A stretch of DNA of 35,711 nt, taken from positions 1 to 35,711 of the forward strand of contig JAEUIU010000062.1 of assembly GCA_016795065.1 (NCBI GenBank). Direction: 5' to 3'. The translations under genes and the position numbers were made by a program. Source of the stretch: Phycisphaerae bacterium (lineage in GTDB: Bacteria > Planctomycetota > Phycisphaerae > Phycisphaerales > SM1A02). How positions within the stretch are numbered: the first letter of the stretch is position 1; every line of letters starts with the position of its first letter. This document shows positions 11,775-21,448 of the stretch, piece after piece. The notes below the pieces were generated by a model. That model did not search any database, was not told where the DNA came from, and saw only the letters and a list, made by a program, of their open reading frames with translations.

Positions 11775-13613
11775 CGATTCGTTCAACACGGACGCACCGG
11801 TCCCCTCGCCGGTCTGGATCCTCCACAGCGTCGCGTAGAGTCCGCCGCGGGCGACGAGGCCGTCGTGGTCACCGCTCTCGACGAGCCGCCCCTCATCGAG
11901 GACGTGGATGCGATCGGCGTTGCGGATCGTGCTCAGCCGATGGGCGATCACGATGGTCGTGCGGTCCCGACAGACGGTGGCGAGCGACCGCTGGATCGCC
12001 AGCTCGGTCTCGTTGTCGACGCTGCTGGTGGCCTCGTCGAGGACGAGGATCGGCGCGTCCTTGAGGATCGCCCGGGCCATCGCGATGCGCTGGCGCTGTC
12101 CGCCCGAGAGCTTCTGGCCACGCTCGCCCACGAGCGTCTCGTAGCCCTGCGGCAGGCGGACGATGAACTCCTCGGCCTCGGAGAGCCGGGCGGCCCGCTC
12201 GATGGCGGGGCGCGGAACGTCGGCAAGCGTCGCCGCGGTCGCCGAACCGACCAGCCCGTAGGCGATGTTCTCGGCGACCGTGCCGTGGAAGAGGAAGACA
12301 TCCTGGCTCACGACCGCGATCGCCCGACGGAGGTCACCCAGGCGAAGCGAACGGATCTCGACGCCGCTGATCGTGATCGAGCCCGCCAGGGTCGAGGTGC
12401 CCGACCCGTTGTCGTAAAGCCGAAGGAGAAGTTTGAGGACGGTCGTCTTTCCGCCACCGGTCGAACCGACGATCGCCGTCGTCTTGCCCGCCTCAAAGAG
12501 AAGGGAGATGTCGTGGAGCACCGGAAGCCCCGGGACGTACGAGAAGGTCACGCGGTCGAAGCGAACATCGCCGCGGGCCTGCGAAGGCTCGAGGCCTAAC
12601 AGTCCGTCCTTGACGGCGACATGCGTCTCGAGCAGGTCGAATATGCGCGATGCGCTGGCCATGCCGCGCTGATAGAGATCCAGCACCTGGCCCAGCCGCG
12701 TGAAGGGCCAAAGAAGACGCTGGGTGAGGAAGGTCAGGAGCGAGTAGGTCCCTACGTCGAGCTCGCCGTCCAGGGTGAGTTTCCCGCCGTACACGACGGT
12801 GGCGCCGAAACCAAGCACGATGACCATGCGGATGAGCGGACTGAAGGCAGCGCTCATCCGGATCGCCCGGCGGTTGCTCTCGACGTATTCGACGCTCTCG
12901 GCGCGGATCCGCTCCTCCTCGAACGCCTCGGCCGCATAGCTCTTCACCGTCGCGATGCCGCCGATGTTGCCCGAGAGTTGCGAGGCGAGGAGCCCCGCCT
13001 TCTCGCGGACGTCGGCGTAGCGCGGGGCCACTCGCTTCTGGAAGAGCAGCGAGCCCCAGATGACGAACGGCAAGGGCGCCATCGCAATCCAGGCGAGCGT
13101 CGGGCTGGCGATGAAGAAGGTGACGATCGTGGCGACCGCGGTGACGCCGAGCTGGATGAGATCGTTGGCGCCGCCGTCGAGGAACCGCTCGAGCTGGTTC
13201 ACGTCGTCGTTCAGGACCGCGACTAGGCCGCCGGTCGAACGGTCCTCGAAGTAGGAGAGGTCGAGCCGCTGCACGTGGCCGTAGGCATCGAGCCGCAGCG
13301 AGTGCTGAAGCCGCTGGGCGAGATTTCGCCAGAGGATGCCCAGCCAGTACTCGAAGATCGACTCGAAACCCCAGACGACGATCGTCACGATCGCCAGGAC
13401 CCAGAGTTGTGCGATCACATCCGTGTACCCGAACCACCCGATCAGGGAGTTCTCCCGGTTCACGACCACATCGACGGCCATGCCGATGAGGTATGGCGGA
13501 GCCAGGTCAAGCAGCTTGTTCGTCACCGAGCAGGCGATCGCAAGCCAGATCGCCCTTCGTTCGCCGCGTGCATAGCGGAGCAGTCGGCTGAGCGGCACGG
13601 GAACCGGTGACAT
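11763..13613 (-). CDS. MsbA-like ABC exporter (fused permease and ATPase)
   Basis: The half-transporter of about 616 aa combines six TM helices with a C-terminal nucleotide-binding domain. Visible motifs are Walker [11 protein letters not shown]-loop VVSQDVFLF, signature [16 protein letters not shown], Walker [13 protein letters not shown] and H-loop [10 protein letters not shown], so the ATPase is complete. The permease half contains [20 protein letters not shown], typical of type-IV lipid or drug exporters. I prefer the start at 13613 ([14 protein letters not shown]); a GTG-type extension to 13640 adds nine residues with no clear function. It would work as a homodimer exporting a lipid or drug; the substrate is unknown. 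It is transcribed alone, converging on the adaptor gene. Confidence 0.9.
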   Translation of the reverse strand: MSPVPVPLSRLLRYARGERRAIWLAIACSVTNKLLDLAPPYLIGMAVDVVVNRENSLIGWFGYTDVIAQLWVLAIVTIVVWGFESIFEYWLGILWRNLAQRLQHSLRLDAYGHVQRLDLSYFEDRSTGGLVAVLNDDVNQLERFLDGGANDLIQLGVTAVATIVTFFIASPTLAWIAMAPLPFVIWGSLLFQKRVAPRYADVREKAGLLASQLSGNIGGIATVKSYAAEAFEEERIRAESVEYVESNRRAIRMSAAFSPLIRMVIVLGFGATVVYGGKLTLDGELDVGTYSLLTFLTQRLLWPFTRLGQVLDLYQRGMASASRIFDLLETHVAVKDGLLGLEPSQARGDVRFDRVTFSYVPGLPVLHDISLLFEAGKTTAIVGSTGGGKTTVLKLLLRLYDNGSGTSTLAGSITISGVEIRSLRLGDLRRAIAVVSQDVFLFHGTVAENIAYGLVGSATAATLADVPRPAIERAARLSEAEEFIVRLPQGYETLVGERGQKLSGGQRQRIAMARAILKDAPILVLDEATSSVDNETELAIQRSLATVCRDRTTIVIAHRLSTIRNADRIHVLDEGRLVESGDHDGLVARGGLYATLWRIQTGEGTGASVLNESLGS

Positions 13614-13698
13614 CACGGCGTTTGTACCACCTTGGCCCACCTTGGGCGGCCTTCTCCGCGGACGTCCCCTTCGAAGCCACTCCGCCTACGCTACGCCC

Positions 13699-14277
13699 AT
13701 GTCCAGCCCCCGCATCCTCGCCTTCGCCGGCAGCGCCCGACGCACCTCCCTCAATCGCACCCTTGCTGGCGTCGCCGCCGGTTTCCTGCGGGAAGCGGGA
13801 GCGGAAGTCACGCTGATCCACCTCGGCGATTACCCGATGCCGCTGTACGACGGCGATCTGGAAGCCTCAGGCGGCTTGCCCGAGACGGTCGTGCGCCTCA
13901 AGGCCCAGATGCGGGAGCATGATGGCTTCCTCATCGCGGCTCCGGAGTACAACAGTTCGATCACGCCGCTTCTCAAGAACACCATCGACTGGTGCTCGCG
14001 AGCGGCACCCGGCGAGGGACCGCTGGCTTGTTACAAGGGGAAGGTCGCGGGGTTAGTCGCAGCGTCGCCGGGAGCTTTCGGCGGCCTGCGCGGCCTGGTC
14101 ACCGTGCGCTCGATCCTCGGCAACATCGGGGTGCTGGTGGTGCCTCAGCAGTTCTCCCTCAGCAAGGCGAACGAAGCCTTCGAGGTCGACGGAAGCCTGA
14201 AGGACGAACGCCACGCAGCGCAGGTGCGCGACGTGGCGTTCGCCGTCGTACGGGTGGCTCGGTTGCCGAAGGCCTAG
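13699..14277 (+). CDS. NADPH-dependent FMN reductase
   Basis: The 192-aa cytoplasmic flavoprotein has a flavodoxin-like fold. The phosphate-binding loop GSARRTSLNRTL (GSxRxxSxN type) follows the first strand, and APEYNSSITPLLKNTIDW contains the PEYN signature of the FMN_red family. These enzymes reduce flavins, quinones or azo compounds with NAD(P)H; the precise substrate cannot be read. The start at 13699 gives a standard N-terminus (SSPRILAFAGS); the upstream in-frame ATG at 13642 adds 19 residues lacking family similarity. It is divergent from the ABC exporter and converges with the porin gene, 13 bp away. Confidence 0.9.
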   Translation: MSSPRILAFAGSARRTSLNRTLAGVAAGFLREAGAEVTLIHLGDYPMPLYDGDLEASGGLPETVVRLKAQMREHDGFLIAAPEYNSSITPLLKNTIDWCSRAAPGEGPLACYKGKVAGLVAASPGAFGGLRGLVTVRSILGNIGVLVVPQQFSLSKANEAFEVDGSLKDERHAAQVRDVAFAVVRVARLPKA

Positions 14278-14290
14278 CAGCCCGAGTGAC

Positions 14291-15670
14291 TCAGAAGAGA
14301 AGCTGGAACGACGATCGGAAGACGAACTGTCCGTCCTGATCGGCCGAGTCCGCTCGCCAACCGGTCGAGGCGTTGGCCCAATCGGAGGCGACCGGGTTGA
14401 ACCCGAAGCCAACGTCGTTGGTCCACTTCAGGTTGTGCTGATCGAAGTACTTGGTCACACCCAGGGTCAGCGTGCTGAGGTCATCGACGCCGGAGGTGTC
14501 GAGCTCGCCCCATTCGTAGACGCCGAAGATCTCGATGTCCTCGGTCACGAAGAAGCCAGCGCGGGCAACGAGGCCCCATTGATCGCGGTCGACCGGGACA
14601 AGCACCGTGTCGTCGGTCTGGAGCTTCCGGTAGATCGCGGCGCCGGCGATGCTGAAGCCGTCGGTCTTGAAGGTCGCGTCGAAGGTCGCGCGGAAATCCT
14701 CGGCCTCGTTGTTGTTGAAGTCGGGCGGAGCGCCGTTCGTCCCGGTGCCGTACTCGGCCTTCTGATACGCGGCCGCCGCTCCGAAGAGAAGGGTTGGCTC
14801 GGTGCCGCGGAACCCGGTGTCATTGGCCGCTGTCTTCCACGTGCCCATCGGCAGGAACTCGACGCGGGCCGCCCCAGCGAACTCCTGATCCTCGCCATCG
14901 AAGCCGGCAGCTCCGCCGGCGGCGTACGCAGCGCTTCCGAAGCCATCCATGACCGCCGCGGAGACGCGCCACATCTCGGCTTCATAGGAGGCCATGATGC
15001 CCTGGACCACCGCCGCAGAGAACTTCGCGTTGACGTTGGATCGCTCGACTGCCTTGAGCTGCGTCGCAGCGACGAGCTCTTCGCGAAGGAAGGGGGCCTT
15101 GAACTGACCTACCTTCAGCTTGAATCCCTCACCGAAATCCTTCTGGATCCAGAGGTTCTCGCCTTCGGTGATCGCTCCACTCGAACGGTTGTTCTGGAGC
15201 TCGAATTCGTAGGTCCAACTCGGATCGACAATGTTGCCGCTGAACCAGAGCTTTGCCCGCCGATTCTCGAAGCCGTAACGATCGTCATCGACAGGGCCAT
15301 TATCCGTGTGATTCCACACCCAGCGGAACTGCATCTGGCCGCGGATTCGCAGGACGAAATTGCCGTCCGCGCTGCGAATGAAGAACCCCTTGCCCTTCTC
15401 CCAACCCGCGGCCGCGCCGCTGTCCTGGAACGAAGCCCGAGCGTCGGCGTCGGCAAGCACGTCGGCGACGATGCCGCGGATGTCGGCGGCTCGCTCTTCG
15501 GTGAGCCATCGCTCGCCGTCGGCTGCTTGCATGTCGGTGATCTTGCCTTCGAGCTTGGCGACGCGTTCGCGTAGCTCGACGACTTCGGGGTCGGCGGGGC
15601 GATCGGCTTGGGAAGCGTGGGCGCAGGCGACGCAGGAGAGAACCGCAAGGGTCAGCGATGAGATGGCCAT
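14291..15670 (-). CDS. Phosphate-selective porin O/P-like outer-membrane porin
   Basis: The 459-aa protein has a Sec signal (cleavage probably near AHAS), an N-terminal coiled-coil segment (VVELRERVAKLEGKITDMQA) and a beta-barrel of the OprO/OprP type. RIRGQMQFRWVW, FENRRAKLWFSGNIVDPSWT and VGQFKAPFLREELVA are conserved porin strands. The chain ends in phenylalanine (FRSSFQLLF), the outer-membrane assembly signal. The coiled coil may tie the trimer to peptidoglycan, as in other planctomycete porins; that is inference. GGAG lies seven bases before the ATG. Specificity for phosphate is not assured from sequence alone. Confidence 0.87.
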   Translation of the reverse strand: MAISSLTLAVLSCVACAHASQADRPADPEVVELRERVAKLEGKITDMQAADGERWLTEERAADIRGIVADVLADADARASFQDSGAAAGWEKGKGFFIRSADGNFVLRIRGQMQFRWVWNHTDNGPVDDDRYGFENRRAKLWFSGNIVDPSWTYEFELQNNRSSGAITEGENLWIQKDFGEGFKLKVGQFKAPFLREELVAATQLKAVERSNVNAKFSAAVVQGIMASYEAEMWRVSAAVMDGFGSAAYAAGGAAGFDGEDQEFAGAARVEFLPMGTWKTAANDTGFRGTEPTLLFGAAAAYQKAEYGTGTNGAPPDFNNNEAEDFRATFDATFKTDGFSIAGAAIYRKLQTDDTVLVPVDRDQWGLVARAGFFVTEDIEIFGVYEWGELDTSGVDDLSTLTLGVTKYFDQHNLKWTNDVGFGFNPVASDWANASTGWRADSADQDGQFVFRSSFQLLF

Positions 15671-15714
15671 CGTAAGGCTCCGGAGGAGGGAGAGAAGTCA
15701 ATCAGTCGCCGGGG

Positions 15715-15743
15715 AATCTACGGCTCATGGGCGAGATTCGCAA
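15715..15743 (-). promoter_or_regulatory. Candidate sigma70-type promoter for the porin gene
   Basis: On the minus strand, TTGCGA (15743-15738) is followed after exactly 17 bp by TAGATT (15720-15715), each matching the consensus hexamer at four of six positions. It lies about 45 bp upstream of the porin ATG, which leaves room for the visible ribosome-binding site. Confidence 0.4.
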
Positions 15744-15904
15744 GGAGTGATCATCCATCTAGTGTGCACCCGCAGGCATCGCGAGAATCGCGAAGATTCT
15801 TCTTCAGATTGCCGCGTGCACCCGTGCGACACTGCATCGATCAACTCATGAGGCGCTTGACGTCCGGTCTGAAAGTCGTCTCACTGAATTCCCAACTTGC
15901 CTTC

Positions 15905-16651
15905 ATGCGACGGTACTCCGGTCTTCTTCGCGTTCTGCCTGTCCTAACTGTTACGGCTGCTGCGTGTCTTGTGGGTTGCGCGAAGGCAATCACGACGTCG
16001 TCATCCGCGGCGCTGGTCCAGCTTGACGTCATCGGACGCGGCCGGGCTGAGGTCGAGGCGTTCTTCGGTTCGGCGTTCCTGTCAGGGTTCGACCTTCACA
16101 TCTTCCCTCACCGGACCGACCTCGATCGCTTTGCCCATGACCGGTGGGGCATGGCGTCCACCGAATGCTGGATGGTCGCAATGGGGTCAGGGTCGGGGTT
16201 GGTGCTACTAGACCCTTCTGTCTGGTCAACCGAGGCATGCGAGCACGACGGCAACGACGCGAAGCACGTTCATCAGATCGTGACGCACGAGTTGGTGCAT
16301 GTCTTTCACGGGCAGCACTGCCCGAACCACGAGTTTGACGGGATGGACGAGGTGGGCTGGTTCATCGAGGGATTGGCCTATTTCGCGGCTGGGCAGCTCG
16401 ACGAGGAGGGCGTTGCCCGAGCCGGGAAGGCGGCGAAGCGCGGCTTGCCACACTCCCTGGCCACGGCGTGGTCAGGCGAGTCGCGATACGTCCTCTCGGC
16501 GTCGCTCGTGGCTTATCTGGACCGAACGCGAGGGCGGGCGACGTTGCTGTCGCTCCTCACCGCAACCAATGCACGCGAACTGTTAGAGCGGCTCGGAACC
16601 ACCGAGGATCGACTGCTCGCGGAGTGGCGGGCGGACCTTGGACGCGGATGA
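15905..16651 (+). CDS. Putative zinc metallopeptidase lipoprotein (HELVH)
   Basis: The protein of about 248 aa has a hydrophobic leader ending in the lipobox CLVGC (Cys25). The motif THELVH gives H128, E129 and H132. WFIEGLAYF supplies E155 as the likely third zinc ligand, the gluzincin arrangement seen in the peptidase MA-like group. The enzyme would sit in the periplasm or outer membrane as a lipoprotein. The family and catalytic residues are visible; the substrate is unknown. Longer starts at 15764 and 15848 are possible, but only the 15905 ATG places the hydrophobic segment at the N-terminus. It is followed 55 bp later by another lipoprotein gene on the same strand. Confidence 0.72.
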   Translation: MRRYSGLLRVLPVLTVTAAACLVGCAKAITTSSSAALVQLDVIGRGRAEVEAFFGSAFLSGFDLHIFPHRTDLDRFAHDRWGMASTECWMVAMGSGSGLVLLDPSVWSTEACEHDGNDAKHVHQIVTHELVHVFHGQHCPNHEFDGMDEVGWFIEGLAYFAAGQLDEEGVARAGKAAKRGLPHSLATAWSGESRYVLSASLVAYLDRTRGRATLLSLLTATNARELLERLGTTEDRLLAEWRADLGRG

Positions 16652-16706
16652 GGAAGCCGCCAGAGACGGGGCGGGGCGTGCCCCCGCGGGTACATTGCCG
16701 CTCGCC

Positions 16707-17477
16707 ATGCTTCTTTCTGCCGTTGTGTCGGGAACACACCAGGGCCGCTGCAGGTTCATCGCACTCTCGGCGATCCTGCTGGCCGCCTGTTCAGGCGAGT
16801 CGACGCCGAACGTGCCCACCGTGCGAGACGCCAACGAGGCTCGGGCCGCTGCTCGCGAGGCAGCGGGCAACAAACCTGCGGACCAAGCCACGCCAACCCT
16901 CAACCGCGCGGCCAAGGTGCCGTCCGATCCGAAGCTCCTCGTGCCAAGCTCTGAACTGGAGCGACTCCGTGCGGCACTTCTGACACTCGACGCTCAGTCG
17001 GACGCGAAAGAGGCACGCGATGTCTGCTTTGAGGTGACCGGAGCGATCGCCAGGACCATCAGTATTGAGTACTCGAGGCTTCGAAAGGCGGGCAAGCAGC
17101 CCTATTTGGTCATGCATCCGGCGCGGGCGAGTTGGGACCTCACCGCCTCAGCCCACGCCGGCATCGACATCGATGGCCTTGAGGGACTCTTTGGCAACGA
17201 GGGCGAGAACATACGACTCATGCCCGAGGCGTTCGAACTCTTTGCCATGCCCGATTGGGCCGACGCCTTTCGCGATGCCATGGCGATCTGGCCGTCCGAC
17301 AAGCCATTCCACACATGGCCGGTGCCGCTGACGGATGAGCAGAAGAAGGCGTTCGCGGCATGCGAGGAGCGCATGCACGAAGCAGTTCGGCGCAGTCCCA
17401 AGCAGGACCCCTTCGAAGTCCGACCTCGCTACGCCGTGGAGCATCCGGAAATCTTTTTCGTCACGTCGCGGCCATAG
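16707..17477 (+). CDS. Lipoprotein with DUF4375/DMP19-like domain (tentative)
   Basis: The 256-aa protein has a signal and lipobox LLAAC (Cys28), followed by a low-complexity Ala/Pro/Thr linker and a domain from about residue 75. The layout of the domain resembles DUF4375 (DMP19-like): an early helix pair, a glycine-turn segment DGLEGLFGNEGENIRLMPEA, an amphipathic FRDAMAIWP helix and a closing YAVEHPEIFF. This is pattern similarity by eye, not a database match. Known DUF4375 members are cytoplasmic, so a lipidated version would be unusual. The ATG at 16707 is chosen because it starts the signal peptide; an upstream in-frame start at 16638 overlaps the preceding gene. Confidence 0.6.
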   Translation: MLLSAVVSGTHQGRCRFIALSAILLAACSGESTPNVPTVRDANEARAAAREAAGNKPADQATPTLNRAAKVPSDPKLLVPSSELERLRAALLTLDAQSDAKEARDVCFEVTGAIARTISIEYSRLRKAGKQPYLVMHPARASWDLTASAHAGIDIDGLEGLFGNEGENIRLMPEAFELFAMPDWADAFRDAMAIWPSDKPFHTWPVPLTDEQKKAFAACEERMHEAVRRSPKQDPFEVRPRYAVEHPEIFFVTSRP

Positions 17478-17500
17478 CGGCCCGCGCCGATTGTTAGGCA

Positions 17501-17806
17501 TCAACCAGCCGTTCGCCGCGGAACGCCGGTGGGCTTGCCAGCCGGCTTCTGTCCCGGCTTCATGCCGCCGGTCGAGGTCGGCTTGCCGCCGCCCTTCGAG
17601 CTCGGCACCCCGTGACTCCCGCTCGCTCCATAGAGACCTGCGGTTGGCGTTCCCGACCCGAGTGATCCACCCTGGAGCGCATTGCCACCGAGGCCGGTGG
17701 CGGGAAGGCTCGAGGAGGGCTTCATGCCGCTGATTGGTTGGGCCGGACGCGGGCTTGGTTGTTGACCTTGCGGCTGGGCCGGCTGGGACTTGGGGGACTT
17801 TGACAT
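17501..17806 (-). CDS. Small disordered Gly/Pro/Ser/Lys-rich protein
   Basis: The 101-aa product lacks cysteine and has almost no large hydrophobic residues. It is built from Gln/Pro and then Gly/Ser/Lys-rich stretches, with the tripeptide GMKP occurring twice and repeated GKPTxxG-like units towards the C-terminus. There is no signal peptide or recognisable domain. The composition predicts a basic, intrinsically disordered protein. GGAG lies nine bases upstream of the ATG at 17806, and the codon pattern is GC-rich like its neighbours; a longer reading to 17998 runs into the hairpin and repeats and is rejected. A TATAGT hexamer sits about 60 bp upstream, but without a convincing -35. The function is unknown. 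Confidence 0.6.
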   Translation of the reverse strand: MSKSPKSQPAQPQGQQPSPRPAQPISGMKPSSSLPATGLGGNALQGGSLGSGTPTAGLYGASGSHGVPSSKGGGKPTSTGGMKPGQKPAGKPTGVPRRTAG

Positions 17807-17902
17807 GACGAGTGACTCCGAGACAGAGAGGGTGCGCTTCAGGAACAGAATCACACTATACGAGGATCGCCTGACAAATCGCAGAGCGAGGCTCGAAACA
17901 CA

Positions 17903-17931
17903 ACGGCCCCCGCGCTTCGCGCGGGGGCCGT
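17903..17931 (-). terminator. Strong GC hairpin, probable terminator after ahcY
   Basis: A 13-bp perfect stem (ACGGCCCCCGCGC with its complement) closes a three-base loop. On the minus strand it is followed by TTGTGTTTCG, a moderately T-rich run, so it fits a terminator for transcription coming from ahcY about 220 bp upstream. It also separates ahcY from the 101-aa gene. Confidence 0.65.
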
Positions 17932-17974
17932 GATTCCCGAAGGGATGGGAAGAGTGTGTTGTGGTGTCGGCTCG

Positions 17975-18054
17975 CCCAACCCGCAGCGGCCGATTCACTC
18001 GGCCGCGCCCGCGGCGCGAGAGCGAGTGTGCGCCCGAAGGGCGCTACGGAGCGC
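17975..18054. repeat. 80-bp perfect direct repeat, copy A
   Basis: This stretch is identical base for base to 18065-18144. It contains a hairpin, GCGGCCGATTCACTCGGCCGC, written here as arms GCGGCCGA and TCGGCCGC around TTCAC, and further small inverted repeats (CGCCCGAAGGGCG and GCGCTACGGAGCGC). The two copies lie tandem in the 3' region of ahcY, before the terminator hairpin. Confidence 0.9.
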
Positions 18055-18064
18055 CGTACCCAGG

Positions 18065-18144
18065 CCCAACCCGCAGCGGCCGATTCACTCGGCCGCGCCC
18101 GCGGCGCGAGAGCGAGTGTGCGCCCGAAGGGCGCTACGGAGCGC
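18065..18144. repeat. 80-bp perfect direct repeat, copy B
   Basis: This is the second identical copy, separated from the first by 10 bp (CGTACCCAGG) and ending five bases before the ahcY stop codon. It carries the same internal hairpins. The perfect identity suggests recent duplication or active homogenisation. Confidence 0.9.
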
Positions 18145-18149
18145 TCAAA

Positions 18150-19700
<1,551 letters not shown>

Positions 19701-19726
19701 GGGAAGCTCTCAAGCGGAGGTGTCGC

Positions 19727-19743
19727 TGGCCGAACATCGGCCA
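19727..19743 (-). promoter_or_regulatory. Hairpin in the ahcY 5' leader
   Basis: TGGCCGA and TCGGCCA form a 7-bp perfect stem around a three-base loop, between the operator and the start codon. I could not match the leader to the conserved core of known SAH or SAM riboswitches, so its role is open. It may be incidental or may modulate mRNA stability. Confidence 0.4.
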
Positions 19744-19757
19744 ACGCGTGGCGTCTC

Positions 19758-19779
19758 TTCATCCGTATATCCGGATGAA
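19758..19779. promoter_or_regulatory. Palindromic operator candidate at the ahcY start site
   Basis: Perfect 8-bp arms TTCATCCG and CGGATGAA flank the six bases TATATC. The length and the A/T centre suit a winged-helix dimer such as an ArsR-family repressor. The site begins about seven bases downstream of the predicted -10 box, so a bound protein would block initiation. The palindrome is seen; the identity of the binder is inferred. Confidence 0.7.
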
Positions 19780-19785
19780 CGCATG

Positions 19786-19814
19786 AGAGTACTATCGCGC
19801 CCTGGAAGGGTCAA
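19786..19814 (-). promoter_or_regulatory. Sigma70-type promoter of ahcY
   Basis: On the minus strand, TTGACC (19814-19809) is followed after exactly 17 bp by TACTCT (19791-19786). The -35 box lies in a 12-bp sequence AAGGGTCAAGCC (plus strand) that is repeated 13 bp further upstream, so a second TTGACC occurs at 19827-19822. The start of transcription would fall near 19779, at the edge of the palindrome. Confidence 0.65.
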
Positions 19815-19865
19815 GCCAAAGGGTCAAGCCAGCACCTAAAAACTGAGCTCAATGGGTCGGCCCCC

Positions 19866-21359
19866 TCATCCGCACGGCCCCCACGCGGCCAACAGGACGG
19901 CTAGATCGACCGCATCAACCTGCCCGCTCCGGTCCACATCGCCCGGTCCGGGGGTCGACCAAGCCCCGAGGAGGAGCACGAGGTCCACCTGTCCCACGAT
20001 GCCGTTGCCATCGAGGTCCTCGACGCAGTGGGCGTTGCCCGGCCTCGTGTTGACCCCAGGAACGATGGCCGGGTTCTCGAACCCATCGAAGATCGCAACG
20101 ACCGCGTAGTGCGTCACTGGCCAGAGCGGAGCGACCGAGGCGGATCCCCCGACCGCTTCACCGACGACAACCGCTTGCCGAAGATCGAAGAGATCCCGAA
20201 TCGGCTCGTCGAGAGCGTACACCCGCGTTGCGGTCGAACCTGCCGCCGGTATCCATAACAACTCGTCCATGCCGTCATCGACGGTCGTGAGCAGCCCCTT
20301 TGCCTGGTGCGCCTCGACCTCGTTGCGGACGATCTCCTCAAGCCCGAGCGCCGCATCGATCGCGTACTCGCTAAAGCCCTGCACGTCGGTGATGAACGTC
20401 GCAGAGATGCCGCGCCGACGATCGAGCCAGAGGCTGCTCCCCCAGAATCCGGCGCCCAATATCTCCTCGACCTCGTCGGTCACAGGGTTATGGGCGATGA
20501 CCCACGCGCCGAACCCATAGTCGGGCGGCTGTCCGTAGGGATAGAGCGGATGGCTTTCGGGAAAAGGTGCGCTCACCACCGGGAGTCCATCGGTCGCATT
20601 CGTGAACAGGCGATCGATCGCCGCGGTCGACAAGACGGTACGCCGACCGGCGCGGCCGCCGGCCATGACCATCGATCCGAACCGGTCGATCTCGGTGCAA
20701 CTTGAGCGAAGCCCACCCGCGATCGCCGGATTCGGCGCGAACTGCTGATAGTCGGTATTGCGCATGCCACACGGAGCCAGCACCCGCTCGATCGCCAACG
20801 CTTCCCACGGCATTCCAGCGATCGATTGACAGGCGAAGCCAACGACCTGCATGCCGTTGCCGTCGTATTGAAGGGCCGTTCCGGGCGTAAACGACTGCGT
20901 TCCGTTGGCAGCGATGGCAAGCGCCGATTGGGCGAGTGTCAGGGGCAGAAGCTCATAGCTTGCCGGCGCCGTGATGCCGTGCCGCATGCCGAAACAGTCA
21001 GCAACGCTCGGTGCTCCGAGTCCTTGGGCCGCAAAGGCGGGAAGCAGCGACCCCAGCGTGTCGTCGATCGCAAGCGTGCCGACATCCACCGACTGAAGGA
21101 CGACAGCAGCCGACACGGTCTTCGTGAGACTTGCCATGCCAAGCTTGGTGTCGAACCCGATGTCGCCCAACTGGGTGCGGTAGATCTCGGTCCCGTCCTG
21201 CCGAACGATGATGGCGTAGTGGCCCGAGAGCGACGAGGCCTCGGCAGCGAGAAGGGCGTCGACCGCGGAGAGGTCGTAGGGGTGTGACTCGCCCGCAGGC
21301 GCCGCGGTTGCGGCGGCGATGAAGACAACACCGAGCGTGACACACAGGATCGGGCGCAT
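19866..21359 (-). CDS. Secreted serine hydrolase (beta-lactamase fold) with dockerin-like tail
   Basis: The 497-aa protein has a Sec signal, a serine beta-lactamase-like/EstB-type domain and a C-terminal pair of Ca-binding-loop repeats. The nucleophile motif SLTK (S77-K80) follows a typical GMAS strand. The second conserved tyrosine is probably Y165 in QYDGNGMQ, which does not match the usual YxN. The tail has EDLDGNGIVGQVDLVLLLGA and a second unit GDVDRSGQVDAVDLAVLLAA, like dockerin type I repeats common in planctomycete exoproteins. GGAGG lies ten bases upstream of the ATG at 21359; the longer frame to 21398 lacks support. Likely roles are esterase or peptidase activity on an extracellular substrate. 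Confidence 0.85.
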   Translation of the reverse strand: MRPILCVTLGVVFIAAATAAPAGESHPYDLSAVDALLAAEASSLSGHYAIIVRQDGTEIYRTQLGDIGFDTKLGMASLTKTVSAAVVLQSVDVGTLAIDDTLGSLLPAFAAQGLGAPSVADCFGMRHGITAPASYELLPLTLAQSALAIAANGTQSFTPGTALQYDGNGMQVVGFACQSIAGMPWEALAIERVLAPCGMRNTDYQQFAPNPAIAGGLRSSCTEIDRFGSMVMAGGRAGRRTVLSTAAIDRLFTNATDGLPVVSAPFPESHPLYPYGQPPDYGFGAWVIAHNPVTDEVEEILGAGFWGSSLWLDRRRGISATFITDVQGFSEYAIDAALGLEEIVRNEVEAHQAKGLLTTVDDGMDELLWIPAAGSTATRVYALDEPIRDLFDLRQAVVVGEAVGGSASVAPLWPVTHYAVVAIFDGFENPAIVPGVNTRPGNAHCVEDLDGNGIVGQVDLVLLLGAWSTPGPGDVDRSGQVDAVDLAVLLAAWGPCG

Positions 21360-21448
21360 GGTTGTGATACCTCCGCCCTGAGTTGTCACTCGTCGCATTC
21401 GGCTGACCTCGCCGGATGCGGAATCATCGCATTGTCATGAACGAACTG

